Below, one piece after another: positions 36,311 to 44,436 of a stretch of DNA of 64,000 nt. The stretch's first letter is position 1. Every line of letters starts with the position of its first letter. The translations under genes were made by a program, and so were the position numbers. Below the pieces are notes generated by a model. That model saw nothing but the letters and a program-made list of their open reading frames with translations. It did not search any database and had not been told where the DNA came from. The stretch is from Streptomyces sp. RPA4-2 (GTDB lineage: Bacteria; Actinomycetota; Actinomycetes; Streptomycetales; Streptomycetaceae): assembly GCF_012273515.2 (NCBI RefSeq), contig NZ_CP050975.2, positions 6,820,001 through 6,884,000 on the forward strand. Reading direction: 5' to 3'.

Positions 36311-36490
36311 TCACCCGGAGCAGGCCGTCCGCTGTGCCTCCTGCCACTCGCAGACGGGGCACAGCGTGATCCCCTTGTACGACTCCGGGTACTCCGTCGG
36401 CTTCCGGCACAGCACACACTCGGCGAACGGCGGGTAAGCCACGGCGGGGGCGGCGGGTGCGTCCGGGGTGGTGCAGTACTCCTCGCTCAT
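36311..36490 (-). CDS. Small zinc-ribbon protein (59 aa)
   Basis: The frame opens MSEEYCTTPDAP and contains two CxxC pairs, ECVLCRK at about residues 24-30 and LCPVCEW at about 43-49, 16 residues apart, which would bind one zinc ion. A GITLCP stretch and EAQRTACSG complete it. The start is well supported. The ATG at 36490 is preceded, 6 nt away, by TACGCT at 36497-36502, the same leaderless arrangement as several neighbours, and codon third positions are GC-rich. Function unknown. It lies between an ABC permease gene (convergent) and a deacetylase gene (same strand). Confidence 0.72.
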   Translation of the reverse strand: MSEEYCTTPDAPAAPAVAYPPFAECVLCRKPTEYPESYKGITLCPVCEWQEAQRTACSG

Positions 36491-36521
36491 GGGCCCAGCG
36501 TACGGCGGGCGTCCGGGGTAC

Positions 36522-37388
36522 TTACGGGTGCTGGTTCGCCGCCCCGATCAGTTCGGACACCTTGACGAAGCGGAAACCCTTCCTCCGTAGTTCGGGGACG
36601 ATCGTCCGCAGAGCCCGCTCGGTCGCCGGCGCCGCACTCCGTGTGCAGTGCATGACGACGACGGACCCGGGCTTCACACCCTCCAGCACCTGCCGTGCCA
36701 CGGCGTCGGAGTCGGTGGCGAACGCGTCCCCGCTCACCACGTCCCACTGCACGGCGGTCACCCCGACCGCGCTCAGGGTCCGCAGCGCCTGCTGGTCGTA
36801 GCACCCGCCGGGAAAGCGGAAGTACGGCATCGGGTGGGGCACGCCCGCCCTTCTGAACGCGGCGTACGCCCTTTCCACGTCCGCCCGCATCCTGTCCTTG
36901 GAGACGGTCGGCAGTCCGTAGCAGTCCTTGGTGAAGGCGTAGTGGCTGTACGAGTGGTTCGCGACCTCGAAGAGGGGGTCCCGCCCGATGGCCCTCGCCT
37001 CCGCCGGGTACTGGTCGGCCCAGCGTCCCGTCATGAACACGGTCGCCGGCACCTTGAACGTGCGGAGCGTGTTGATCAGCCGCGGATTGTCGAAGTGCTC
37101 CCCGCCGGCCGCCCGGGGCCCCTGGCCGGCCGTCATGTCCGCATCGAAGGTCAGGGCCACGGTCCTGCCCCGGGTGCGCGGGCCGTTCGCGAAGACACGG
37201 GTCAGCCCGCTGGGGCCCGGGGCCAGCGTGGGCGGCCGTGAGGGCACGGCGCTGCCGGAGGCCGACGCCGGGGGACCCGGCGGGGACGCCTTCGGGGCCC
37301 CGGGGGTCTCCGTCCCGCAGGCGGCGAGGGCGACTCCCAGGGCCCCGAGGGCACAGGTTGCGACGATGCGGCGTACTGGAATCATCAC
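36522..37388 (-). CDS. Polysaccharide deacetylase lipoprotein (NodB/CE4)
   Basis: A surface-anchored N- or O-deacetylase, likely acting on peptidoglycan or another wall polymer. The 288-residue protein has a lipobox (ALAACGTE, Cys near residue 24) and a Pro/Ser spacer. The CE4 motifs come next: ALTFDADMT (motif 1; the second Asp of the usual TFDDG is displaced) and NHSYSH (motif 2, zinc-binding His pair). FRFPGGCY (motif 3), WDVVSGD (motif 4) and VVMHC (motif 5) follow. GTG at 37388 is likely the start, since TATCTT at 37395-37400 lies 6 nt before it; ATG at 37385 is the alternative. Confidence 0.88.
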   Translation of the reverse strand: MMIPVRRIVATCALGALGVALAACGTETPGAPKASPPGPPASASGSAVPSRPPTLAPGPSGLTRVFANGPRTRGRTVALTFDADMTAGQGPRAAGGEHFDNPRLINTLRTFKVPATVFMTGRWADQYPAEARAIGRDPLFEVANHSYSHYAFTKDCYGLPTVSKDRMRADVERAYAAFRRAGVPHPMPYFRFPGGCYDQQALRTLSAVGVTAVQWDVVSGDAFATDSDAVARQVLEGVKPGSVVVMHCTRSAAPATERALRTIVPELRRKGFRFVKVSELIGAANQHP

Positions 37389-37398
37389 GAGACGAAGA

Positions 37399-37408
37399 TA
37401 TCTAGATA
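37399..37408. promoter_or_regulatory. Perfect 10-bp palindrome at the deacetylase promoter
   Basis: TATCTAGATA occupies 37399-37408 and overlaps the presumed -10 box (TATCTT on the minus strand). Such an AT-rich palindrome is striking in this sequence and could be an operator. It may also simply reflect the promoter's composition. Confidence 0.4.
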
Positions 37409-37514
37409 AATGTGACTATCGGGTCGCCGGTTATCGAGTCGGACGACCACGGCACGGAAGCCACTCGTCCGGCTGCCTCGGACCGTCCGGCTGCCTCGGC
37501 CGTCCGGGCGCCGC

Positions 37515-38339
37515 TCAGCCCTGGGCCAGCTCCGCCACCGGCTGCCACTTCTCCCACGTCGCCAGACGTTGTTCGTAGTCGGCCTTCGCGATGCCCAGCG
37601 GGGCCGTGCCGAAGAAGCAGCGCAGGGGCGGCTCGGCGGCGTCCACGAGTTCCAGCACGGCCGCGGCGGACGCCTGCGGGTCCCCCGGGGTGCCCACGCG
37701 CTCGCGGCGCTGTGCCTGCACCCGCTCGTGGTACTCGGTGTACGCCGGCAACTGCCGCGACGTGCTCGACGAGGAGCCGGCCCAGTCGGTGGCGAACCCG
37801 CCGGGCTCGATCAGGGTGACCTTGATGCCGAACGGCGCCACCTCCTGGGCCAGCGACTGGCTGATCCCTTCGAGCGCCCACTTCGACGCGTGGTAGATGC
37901 CGACCAGCGGGAACGCGCTGATGCCGCCGATGGAGGAGACCTGCAGGATGTGACCACTGCCCTGCTCGCGCAGGAACGGCAGCGCCGCCTGGGTGACCCA
38001 CAGCGCCCCGAACAGGTTCGTCTCCAGCTGCGCGCGGGCTTCCGCCTCGGTGATTTCCTCGACCATCCCGAAATGGCCGTAGCCGGCGTTGTTGACCACC
38101 ACGTCGAGGCGTCCGAACCGCTCGTGCGCCCGGCGCACGGCGGCGAAGTCGGCGTCCCGGTCCGTGACGTCGAGCCGCAGGGGCAGGAACCGCTCGCCGT
38201 ACGTCGCGGAGAGATCGTCCAGCGTGGACAGGTCGCGGGCCGTGGCGGCCACCGAGTCGCCGCGTTCCAGCGCCGCGATCGCCCACTCCCGGCCGAAGCC
38301 CCGTGAGGCACCGGTGATGAACCAGATCTTCTGCGTCAT
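37515..38339 (-). CDS. Short-chain dehydrogenase/reductase
   Basis: A classical SDR of 274 residues. The cofactor motif ITGASRGFGREWAIAALERG is at residues 8-27, and the NNAGYG motif is near 84. The catalytic Ser is in ILQVSSIGGISAFP near 135, and the Tyr-Lys pair is in YHASKWALEG near 150. The ARDLSTLD stretch after strand 2 with Arg suggests NADP(H). The substrate is unknown; proteins of this type are often annotated as oxidoreductases of unknown specificity. GAGGAG precedes the ATG at 38339. Same strand as, and 148 bp downstream of, the PPK2 gene. Confidence 0.88.
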   Translation of the reverse strand: MTQKIWFITGASRGFGREWAIAALERGDSVAATARDLSTLDDLSATYGERFLPLRLDVTDRDADFAAVRRAHERFGRLDVVVNNAGYGHFGMVEEITEAEARAQLETNLFGALWVTQAALPFLREQGSGHILQVSSIGGISAFPLVGIYHASKWALEGISQSLAQEVAPFGIKVTLIEPGGFATDWAGSSSSTSRQLPAYTEYHERVQAQRRERVGTPGDPQASAAAVLELVDAAEPPLRCFFGTAPLGIAKADYEQRLATWEKWQPVAELAQG

Positions 38340-38487
38340 GGTGTGCTCCTCGTGAAACCCGGCGCCCACTCCGTCGAGACGCCGTGGTGCTTCCCGCGCC
38401 CAGCGAACACCTTGGAGTGCGCTCCATGGCAACTCCGGCCGCGGTGGGCTGCTCCGGAAAGCGCCGAGTAGCCCCCGCGGACAGGGA

Positions 38488-39399
38488 TCAAACGCTCTTG
38501 AGCAGCTGTTTCCGGTACTCCGTCACGTCGAAGTCGGCCTTCGGGTACCGAGGGTCCAGCGCTTCGAGGTGCTCCAGGAGCAGCGTGCCGATCGCCCAGT
38601 TCCGGTACCACTTGCGGTCGGCGGGAACCACGAACCACGGCGCCCGGGGCGTGGAGCAGCGGTCGAGCGCGATCTCGTACGCCTTGCGGTACTCGGGCCA
38701 CAGCGCGCGGTCCTCGATGTCGCCGGCGCTGAACTTCCAGTGCTTGGCCGGATTGTCGAGTCGTCGCAGCAGGCGGCGGCGCTGCTGGTCGTAGGAGATG
38801 TGCAGAAAGCACTTCACGACGGTGACGCCTTCGTCGGCGAGGGACTCCTCGAAACGGTTGATCTCCCGGTAGCGGCGCGCGATCTCCTTGTGCGGAGCCA
38901 GCCCGCGGACCCGGGCGACCAGGACGTCCTCGTAGTGCGAACGGTCGAAGATGCCGATCTCACCCGCTTCGGGCAGCGCCCGCCTGATCCGCCACAGGAA
39001 GGAGTGCTTGCGTTCCTCGGGAGTCGGCGCCTTGAAGGCGCGGATGCGGCAGCCGGCCGGGTTGAACATCCCGACGACGTGCTTCACGGTGCCGCCCTTA
39101 CCGCTGGTGTCCATGCCCTGCAGGATCAACAGCACCCGCCGCCGGTCGCCCGCCGTGCTCGCCGCCCACAGGCGTTCCTGCAGGTCGGCGAGGCCCTGGC
39201 GCATGTCCCTGGTGGCGGCCAGACCGGCGGCCTTGCCGTCCCGCCAGGCGGGGGTGTCCCGGGCGTCGTACGAGGTCAGGTCGACGCCGTCGCCGTCCGG
39301 AAGGCGCAGCAGCGCACTGACCCGGCCGGTCTCCTTGGCGTCGTCCCGCCCGTCCGCCTTCTGCGACCCGCTGCCCCGTGTGCCGTCCTTCTCGCCCAC
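38488..39399 (-). CDS. Polyphosphate kinase 2 (PPK2 family)
   Basis: The enzyme transfers phosphate between polyphosphate and nucleotides. The 303-residue single-domain protein has Walker A LLILQGMDTSGKGGTVKHV near residue 90-108 and Walker B IGIFDRSHYEDVLVARV near 150-166. The lid-module residues are in HISYDQQRRRLLRRL. The single PPK2 domain and the lone-Asp GMDTSGKGG motif place it with class I-III enzymes. Nucleotide preference (ADP, GDP or AMP) cannot be read reliably. GTG at 39399 follows AAGGGG. The first 35 residues are polar and poorly conserved. Confidence 0.88.
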   Translation of the reverse strand: MGEKDGTRGSGSQKADGRDDAKETGRVSALLRLPDGDGVDLTSYDARDTPAWRDGKAAGLAATRDMRQGLADLQERLWAASTAGDRRRVLLILQGMDTSGKGGTVKHVVGMFNPAGCRIRAFKAPTPEERKHSFLWRIRRALPEAGEIGIFDRSHYEDVLVARVRGLAPHKEIARRYREINRFEESLADEGVTVVKCFLHISYDQQRRRLLRRLDNPAKHWKFSAGDIEDRALWPEYRKAYEIALDRCSTPRAPWFVVPADRKWYRNWAIGTLLLEHLEALDPRYPKADFDVTEYRKQLLKSV

Positions 39400-40309
39400 C
39401 GCGTACCCCTTCCGGCCGTGTCCCTCGATGGTGCGTCGGGAGCACGGGCCCCGCTACTCACGGCTCGGGCTCCCGATGGGGCGACGTGGCGCGACATACG
39501 GCGCGGCGGGCGTGCGGCGTCGCGGTCCGGTCGAGCGGGTGCCGGTGCCGGTGCCGGTGGGCATGGACGGTCGGTGTGATGCGGCGCGGTACGTCCCCGG
39601 CGGGCTGCGGGGGCGAAGCCGCGGCCGCGGCGCGGGCGCAGGGCGACCTGGCCGCCGGGCGGGCAGCCTCGAGCGGTACCTGCCGCCCAACTCCGCGACA
39701 CGCAGCGTAAGTTCGCGGTAGCTGTGCGAGCGGGATCGGTGGACGAGGACATGGACCGGCAGTCGGCGCGCCGGGACAGTCCCGGATGTCGTCGTCCTTT
39801 CGGCGGCACGCCGCATGCGCGCGACGGTGGCAGGGGAAGCGTCCCTGCGGGCGAGGCGATCGGAGCTGTCGGGACCGGTACCGGCGCGCCTCAATTACGC
39901 GATGGCGCGGGTGAATTGGGTGCGGTGTGCCGGTCCGGATTCCCGTCGCCGGTGGCTTTCCGCTCGGTTTGACTTCCATGTCTCGTATGTCTAGGTTGGA
40001 TGGAGATCAATCGAGATAGCCGCCTTTTACCTGGTATAGGGCGGACAATTTCCTCTCCTGATCGACGGCCAGACGGTCGCCGAACTGTTCGACGGAACGG
40101 GTGTCCCGCCGCGAGGACTGCTGAACGCAGCGGCCTCGGTGGGCCCGATGCCACGCTTGTCGCGTGTGAGTCGACGACGGCAACTCCCGTTCATTCCACG
40201 GCCGATGTACCGGGCCCTCTCGCAGACGTATCAGTGCCTCACCGGCGCTGAGCGTCAACGCGGTCACCAGGACATGGACCCGTCAACGCCCCCTGGAAGG
40301 GAAAGCACC
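39400..40309. other. 910-bp intergenic region before the Gly-rich gene
   Basis: No convincing gene. Open frames on both strands lack ribosome binding sites and typical codon usage. From about 39900 the composition turns less GC-rich, and a strong vegetative promoter sits at 39969-39997. The 300 bases between that promoter and the ATG at 40310 would be a long 5' leader and could hold RNA structure. Confidence 0.5.
39969..39997 (+). promoter_or_regulatory. HrdB-type promoter, likely for the Gly-rich secreted protein
   Basis: TTGACT at 39969-39974, a 17-bp spacer and TAGGTT at 39992-39997 match the vegetative sigma-70 consensus closely. The next plus-strand gene starts at 40310, giving a leader of about 305 nt unless another promoter lies closer. 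Confidence 0.55.
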
Positions 40310-40615
40310 ATGCGGGTAAAGAAAGTAACGATCTTCAGGCTGCTCGCCAGCCTGTTCGCCACTCTGGCCCTGGCTATCGGTGGAGCGGGCATAGCGAGTG
40401 CCGCAACCACCACCAGCCACACCCAAGCAGTGGCATCCGACTACAACTGGGGCGGCCACGGTGGCGGCGGCTGGGGCGGCGGCGGCTACGGCGGCGGCGG
40501 CTGGGGCGGCGGCTACGGCGGCGGCGGCTGGGGCGGCGGCTACGGCGGTGGCGGCTGGGGTGGCGGCGGCCACGGCCACGGCGGCGGCTGGGGTGGCGGC
40601 GGCTGGGGCTGCTGA
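40310..40615 (+). CDS. Glycine-rich secreted protein
   Basis: A 101-residue exported protein. The signal peptide (basic MRVKKVT, then LLASLFATLALAIGG, cleavage after ASA near residue 32) precedes a short TTTSHTQAVASDYN segment. About 55 residues of almost only Gly, Trp, Tyr and His follow. The core is GYGGGGWGG repeated three times (27-bp units from 40484), then GHGHGGGW, and the last residues are GGWGC. The single Cys is the final residue. It could be a structural surface or wall-associated protein, a metal binder through its His, or a modified peptide. I recognise no known family. GGAAGGGAAAG provides the ribosome binding site. Confidence 0.8.
   Translation: MRVKKVTIFRLLASLFATLALAIGGAGIASAATTTSHTQAVASDYNWGGHGGGGWGGGGYGGGGWGGGYGGGGWGGGYGGGGWGGGGHGHGGGWGGGGWGC
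40484..40564. repeat. 27-bp coding tandem repeat, three copies
   Basis: Units 40484-40510, 40511-40537 and 40538-40564 each encode GYGGGGWGG. They are almost identical at the DNA level, suggesting recent duplication or potential for copy-number change. Confidence 0.85.
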
Positions 40616-40638
40616 CACCTGAGAGAACGGCACCAACG

Positions 40639-40668
40639 GGAGCCGGAGTCGGTAACGACTCCGGCTCC
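40639..40668. terminator. Bidirectional hairpin between Gly-rich gene and slipin
   Basis: GGAGCCGGAGTC at 40639-40650 pairs perfectly with 40657-40668 around a 6-base loop. It lies between convergent stops and can serve both. Confidence 0.75.
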
Positions 40669-40688
40669 TGCCGCGTGTGTCACTGGTG

Positions 40689-41570
40689 TCACTCCTCGTC
40701 GCGGGACTCGTCGCGGAGTTCGCCGGGCTCCTCGCGAAGTTCAGGTGCTGGTGCCGGAGTTGGGGTCGGGGGCGATGTCGGTGCCGCCGGTTCGGGTGCC
40801 GGCGCGGTCGGCTGCTGGGCCCGCTCCAGGAACCGCAGCAGTTCGACGGGGAAGGGCAGGACGAGCGTGGAGTTCTTCTCCGCCGCCACCGCCACCACCG
40901 TCTGCAGCAGCCTCAGCTGCAACGCGGCCGGCTGCTCGGACATCACCCCGGCGGCCTCCGCCAGCTTCTTCGACGCCTGCAGTTCCGCGTCCGCGTTGAT
41001 GATCCGGGCCCGCCGCTCGCGGTCCGCCTCGGCCTGCCGGGCCATCGACCGCTTCATGGTCTCCGGCAGCGAGACGTCCTTGATCTCCACCCGGTCGATC
41101 TGCACGCCCCAGCCCATGGCCGGGCTGTCGATCATCAGCTCCAGGCCCTGGTTGAGCTTCTCGCGGTTGGACAGCAGATCGTCGAGGTCGCTCTTGCCGA
41201 TGATCGAGCGCAGTGACGTCTGCGCCATCTGCGAGACCGCGAAGCGGTAGTCCTCGACCTGGATGACCGCGTCGGCCGCGTCCACCACCTTGAAGTAGAT
41301 GACCGCGTCCACACGCACCGTGACGTTGTCCCGGGTGATGCCGTCCTGCGCGGGCACCGGCATCGTGACGATCTGCATGTTGACCTTGCGCAGCTTGTCC
41401 ACGCCCGGGACGATCAGGGTGAACCCTGGGGGGCGTACACCACCCCTGAGCCGCCCGAGCCGGAGGACCACGCCCCGTTCGTACTGCTTGACGACCCGAG
41501 CCGCCGCCGCGACGTACACCAGCCCCGCGGAACCGACCGCCACACCGGTCACCAGGATTTCCTGGAGCAT
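40689..41570 (-). CDS. SPFH/band 7 membrane protein (slipin family)
   Basis: A membrane scaffold protein of 293 residues. An N-terminal hydrophobic segment (TGVAVGSAGLVYVAAAARV) is followed by the band 7 domain from VVKQYERGVVLRLGRLRG through QDGITRDNVTVRVDAVIYFKV. The AQTSLRSIIGKSDLDDLLSNRE and MARQAEADRERRARIINADAE segments are typical of stomatin/slipin proteins. A C-terminal Pro/Ala/Glu-rich tail of about 45 residues ends it. Slipins assemble into membrane rings, often with an NfeD-type protease; no nfeD gene is adjacent. GGGGG precedes the ATG at 41570. Confidence 0.88.
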   Translation of the reverse strand: MLQEILVTGVAVGSAGLVYVAAAARVVKQYERGVVLRLGRLRGGVRPPGFTLIVPGVDKLRKVNMQIVTMPVPAQDGITRDNVTVRVDAVIYFKVVDAADAVIQVEDYRFAVSQMAQTSLRSIIGKSDLDDLLSNREKLNQGLELMIDSPAMGWGVQIDRVEIKDVSLPETMKRSMARQAEADRERRARIINADAELQASKKLAEAAGVMSEQPAALQLRLLQTVVAVAAEKNSTLVLPFPVELLRFLERAQQPTAPAPEPAAPTSPPTPTPAPAPELREEPGELRDESRDEE

Positions 41571-41731
41571 GACGACCCCCTTTCGAGTCGCCCACTGCGC
41601 CTGAGCGCACCGAGCCCGATATGCGAATTTTACGCCGGTCGGGCCGGGCGCGATCACGCCGTGCGTCCCCCGTGACCTCCGCAGCCCCGAGCGGGGTCGG
41701 CTCCGCGTCCCGTCTCGGAGGGTGCCGGGAG

Positions 41732-42835
41732 CTACGCCTTCACGAGCCCCTTGGCGTCCCGCGCGAGGGCGGTCAGCCGGGATATCGCGCGGAAGTACTT
41801 CTTGCGGTAGCCGCCGTTCAGCATCTCCTCGCTGAAGAGCGTGTCGAAGGGCATGCCGGAGGCGAGGACGGGCACCTCACGGTCGTAGAGCCGGTCGGCT
41901 AGCACCACCAGCCGCAGCGCCGTCGACTGGTCCTTGACCGGCTGGACGTCCGTGAGGCAGACGGCCCTGAGGTCGTCCGTGAGCGCCCCGTAGCGGCTGG
42001 GGTGCACGCGGGCGAGGTGGTCGAGCAGATGCGGGAAGTCGTCGAGGGACGCGCCCCCGGTGGCGTACGCGGCCTTCGTGACCTGCTCGTCGGTGAACGG
42101 CGCGGGGGCCTCGGGCAGCCCGCGGTGGCGGTAGTCCTCGCCGTCGATGCGCAGCGGACGGAAGTGCGCGGACAGGCCCTGGATCTCGCGGAGGAAGTCG
42201 GCCGCCGCGAACCGGCCCTCGCCGAGCTTTCCGGGCAGGGTGTTCGACGTGGCCGCGAGCGCGACCCCCGCGTCGACCAGCTTGCCGAGCAGTGTGGAGA
42301 CGAGGACGGTGTCGCCCGGGTCGTCGAGTTCGAACTCGTCGATGCACAGGAGCCGGTGGCCGGAGAGCGTCTGTACGGTCTTCTGGAAGCCGAGCGCGCC
42401 GACCAGGTTCGTCAGCTCCACGAAGGTGCCGAAGGCCTTGAGCGAGGGCTCCGCCGGCGTCGCGTGCCACAGCGAGGCGAGCAGATGGGTCTTGCCGACT
42501 CCGTAGCCGCCGTCGAGGTAGACGCCGCGGGGGCCGGCGGGGGTTCTCGGCGCCCTGCTCCTGCCGAAGCCGAAGAGGCCCCGTCTCGCTCCTCCCACGG
42601 CGTGTGCCCCGCCGAGCCCGGCCGCGAAGTCCGCGAGGACGCGTACGGCCTCGGTCTGGCTCGGCTGGTTCGGGTCCGGGATGTACGTATCGAAGCGCAC
42701 CGAGTCGAAGCGCGGCGGCGGCACCATCTCGGCGACGAGCCGGTCCGCGGGCACGTGCGGCTCGCGGGCGCACAGGGACAGGGGGGCTGCTTCGGGTATC
42801 GGATCGATCCCGGAGGCGGCGGTGGAGGACGACAC
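41732..42835 (-). CDS. zapE: Cell division protein ZapE (AFG1-like ATPase)
   Basis: A P-loop ATPase associated in other bacteria with the Z-ring under stress. The 367-residue protein has Walker A VYLDGGYGVGKTHLLASLWH near residue 106-125 and Walker B RLLCIDEFELDDPGD near 160. The sensor region LAATSNTLPGKLGEGRF and LFSEEMLNGGYRKKYFRAISRL also fit the AFG1 family. The GTG at 42835 follows TAGAGT (42844-42849) by 8 nt, likely leaderless. It diverges from the RibD-C gene with only 37 bp between starts, so the two promoters overlap. Confidence 0.85.
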   Translation of the reverse strand: MSSSTAASGIDPIPEAAPLSLCAREPHVPADRLVAEMVPPPRFDSVRFDTYIPDPNQPSQTEAVRVLADFAAGLGGAHAVGGARRGLFGFGRSRAPRTPAGPRGVYLDGGYGVGKTHLLASLWHATPAEPSLKAFGTFVELTNLVGALGFQKTVQTLSGHRLLCIDEFELDDPGDTVLVSTLLGKLVDAGVALAATSNTLPGKLGEGRFAAADFLREIQGLSAHFRPLRIDGEDYRHRGLPEAPAPFTDEQVTKAAYATGGASLDDFPHLLDHLARVHPSRYGALTDDLRAVCLTDVQPVKDQSTALRLVVLADRLYDREVPVLASGMPFDTLFSEEMLNGGYRKKYFRAISRLTALARDAKGLVKA

Positions 42836-42872
42836 GGTCAACCACTCTAAGCGCCGTGCCACACTGCACGAC

Positions 42873-43709
42873 ATGCGACGCCTGTTCCCTGTGACCCACG
42901 AAACAGCAGCCCAGGGCGCGGCCGGGGCCGCTGTCGCCCCTGATGCGCCCGGTGAGCGCGGTGCGGATGCGACGGACCGCGAGTGGGGGCTCCTGGAGCT
43001 GGCGGAGGTCTACGCCTACCCGGACGCCCGTACCGACGGCGTCCGTACGCCCTGGCTGCGGGCCAACATGGTCTCCACGCTCGACGGCGCCGCCCAGCAC
43101 GAGGGGAAGTCCCAGGGCATCTCCAGCGCCGCCGACATGCGGATCTTCGGGGTGCTGAGGGCGCTCGCGGACGTCGTGCTCGTCGGTGCGGAAACGGTAC
43201 GCCAGGAGGGGTACCGCCCGGCACGGGCGCGGGCCGAGTTCGCGGCGTCACGGGAGGCGTCCGGGCAGGGTCCCGCGCCCGCGATCGCCGTCGTCACGGC
43301 GGGCCTGGACCTGGACTTCTCGCTCCCTCTCTTCACCTCGCCCCTGGTGCCCACGCTGGTCCTGACGGGGGCCGCGGCGGCCCCGGACCGGGTGGCGGCC
43401 GCGGAGAAGTCGGGCGCGGAGGTGGTGTTCGCCGGGGAGGGCACCGGAGTGGACCCCGCCCGTGCCGTACGGGTCCTCGCCGACCGCGGGCTGACCCGGC
43501 TGCTCACGGAGGGGGGCCCGCGACTTCTGGGCCAGCTGGTGGCGGCCGGGGTGCTCGACGAACTGTGCCTGACGATGTCGCCGACCCTCACCGCCGGCGG
43601 CGCGCAGCGGATCGCCGGCGGGCCCTCGACGGAGGTCCCGAAGCGGTTCGAACTGGCGTCCTTGCTGGAAGAGGCCGGGTTCCTGTTCACCCGATACCGT
43701 CGATCCTGA
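42873..43709 (+). CDS. RibD C-terminal-type pyrimidine reductase family protein
   Basis: An NADPH-dependent reductase fold protein, 278 residues, without the deaminase domain of RibD. The core carries RANMVSTLDGAAQHEG, DMRIFGVLRALADVVLVGAE and LLTEGGPRLLGQLVAAG, the last being the typical dinucleotide-binding LxExGP segment. In RibD this domain reduces the ribose of the riboflavin precursor. Stand-alone actinobacterial versions are of unproven function, and dihydrofolate-reductase-like activity is possible. ATG at 42873 has a weak CACACT box 7 nt upstream and no ribosome binding site. Confidence 0.82.
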   Translation: MRRLFPVTHETAAQGAAGAAVAPDAPGERGADATDREWGLLELAEVYAYPDARTDGVRTPWLRANMVSTLDGAAQHEGKSQGISSAADMRIFGVLRALADVVLVGAETVRQEGYRPARARAEFAASREASGQGPAPAIAVVTAGLDLDFSLPLFTSPLVPTLVLTGAAAAPDRVAAAEKSGAEVVFAGEGTGVDPARAVRVLADRGLTRLLTEGGPRLLGQLVAAGVLDELCLTMSPTLTAGGAQRIAGGPSTEVPKRFELASLLEEAGFLFTRYRRS

Positions 43710-43841
43710 CCAGTCGTCGGAAGATCCAGTTCCGTTTATCTTCCGTTGGGCACACCAAATCGCGCAGGCCCCGTGCGATCACGGGGCAGGATGGTTTCCG
43801 CAGGGGGCCAGCGAGTCCCACGGAGGAGAAGGGCGTCTGTC

Positions 43842-44315
43842 GTGTTCACAAGCGTATTGATGATCGAGAAGGCCCTGACGTCCGCCGATATCGAGTTCGT
43901 CACCACCTTGCACGGTGACGAGACGGTCGCCTTTCATGTGCTGCTCCAGCCGCGGGGCGACCAGGCGGACCGGCTGCTGCGGGCCATCGACGACGTGGCG
44001 CTGGGCGAGCTGGACGAGGCGGCCCACGAGCGCGAGACCCCGGAGGGCGAGGAGGCGGCCGGCCAGGGACAGCGGGCGCTGGAGGTGTCCCTGGTGGCAC
44101 TGCGCGCCACCGGCAGCGAGGCCGAGGGCCGGCTCATCGAGGACCACCCGCTGGACGCGCTGAAGGCGCTGGTCGACGAGATCGCCGCGGACGAGGTCAT
44201 CGTGCTGACCGACCCGCACTACGTGGAGGAGTTCTTCCACCGGGACTGGGCCTCGCGCGCCCGCCACAAGGTCGGCGTGCCGGTGCTGAAACTGTTCTCG
44301 CACAGCAAGGCATAG
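43842..44315 (+). CDS. Conserved actinobacterial protein (universal-stress-protein-like)
   Basis: A 157-residue cytoplasmic protein conserved in streptomycetes, where it is sometimes labelled indole-3-glycerol phosphate synthase without the TIM-barrel features of that enzyme. The architecture instead suggests a small Rossmann-like fold. TLHGDETVAFHVLLQPRG and LVALRATGSEAEGRLIEDHP precede a C-terminal DEVIVLTDPHYVEEFFHRDW, ending with RARHKVGVPVLKLFSHS, reminiscent of universal stress proteins. GTG at 43842 follows GGAGGAGAAGGG. Located 122 bp before murC on the same strand. Function unknown. Confidence 0.75.
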   Translation: MFTSVLMIEKALTSADIEFVTTLHGDETVAFHVLLQPRGDQADRLLRAIDDVALGELDEAAHERETPEGEEAAGQGQRALEVSLVALRATGSEAEGRLIEDHPLDALKALVDEIAADEVIVLTDPHYVEEFFHRDWASRARHKVGVPVLKLFSHSKA

Positions 44316-44381
44316 GCTGGGCCCGTCCGGCGTACCACGCCGGACGCACCGCGGCGGCGGTCGTACGACCCGTCGCACGGC

Positions 44382-44417
44382 TTCCTGTCGCATTTCCTGT
44401 CGCATTTCTTGTCGCAC
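44382..44417. repeat. 12-bp tandem repeat upstream of murC
   Basis: TTCCTGTCGCAT occurs at 44382-44393 and 44394-44405, with a third copy (two changes) at 44406-44417. The array ends about 20 bp before the murC start and directly precedes its ribosome binding site, so it is inside the 5' leader or promoter. Confidence 0.8.
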
Positions 44418-44436
44418 CACCTGGGGAGAGACACGC

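Noticed and set aside
40007..40267. Open frames on both strands in the leader of the Gly-rich gene
   Set aside because: No ribosome binding site, atypical codon third positions and no recognisable product. The region is better seen as leader or control sequence.
40310..40615. The Gly-rich protein as the substrate of the DUF692 enzyme
   Set aside because: It lies about 9 kb away, has one Cys only and lacks any shared regulation. The idea is attractive but unsupported.
43842..44315. Annotation of this gene as indole-3-glycerol phosphate synthase
   Set aside because: The 157-residue protein lacks the TIM-barrel motifs and length of TrpC. The label appears to be a propagated error.
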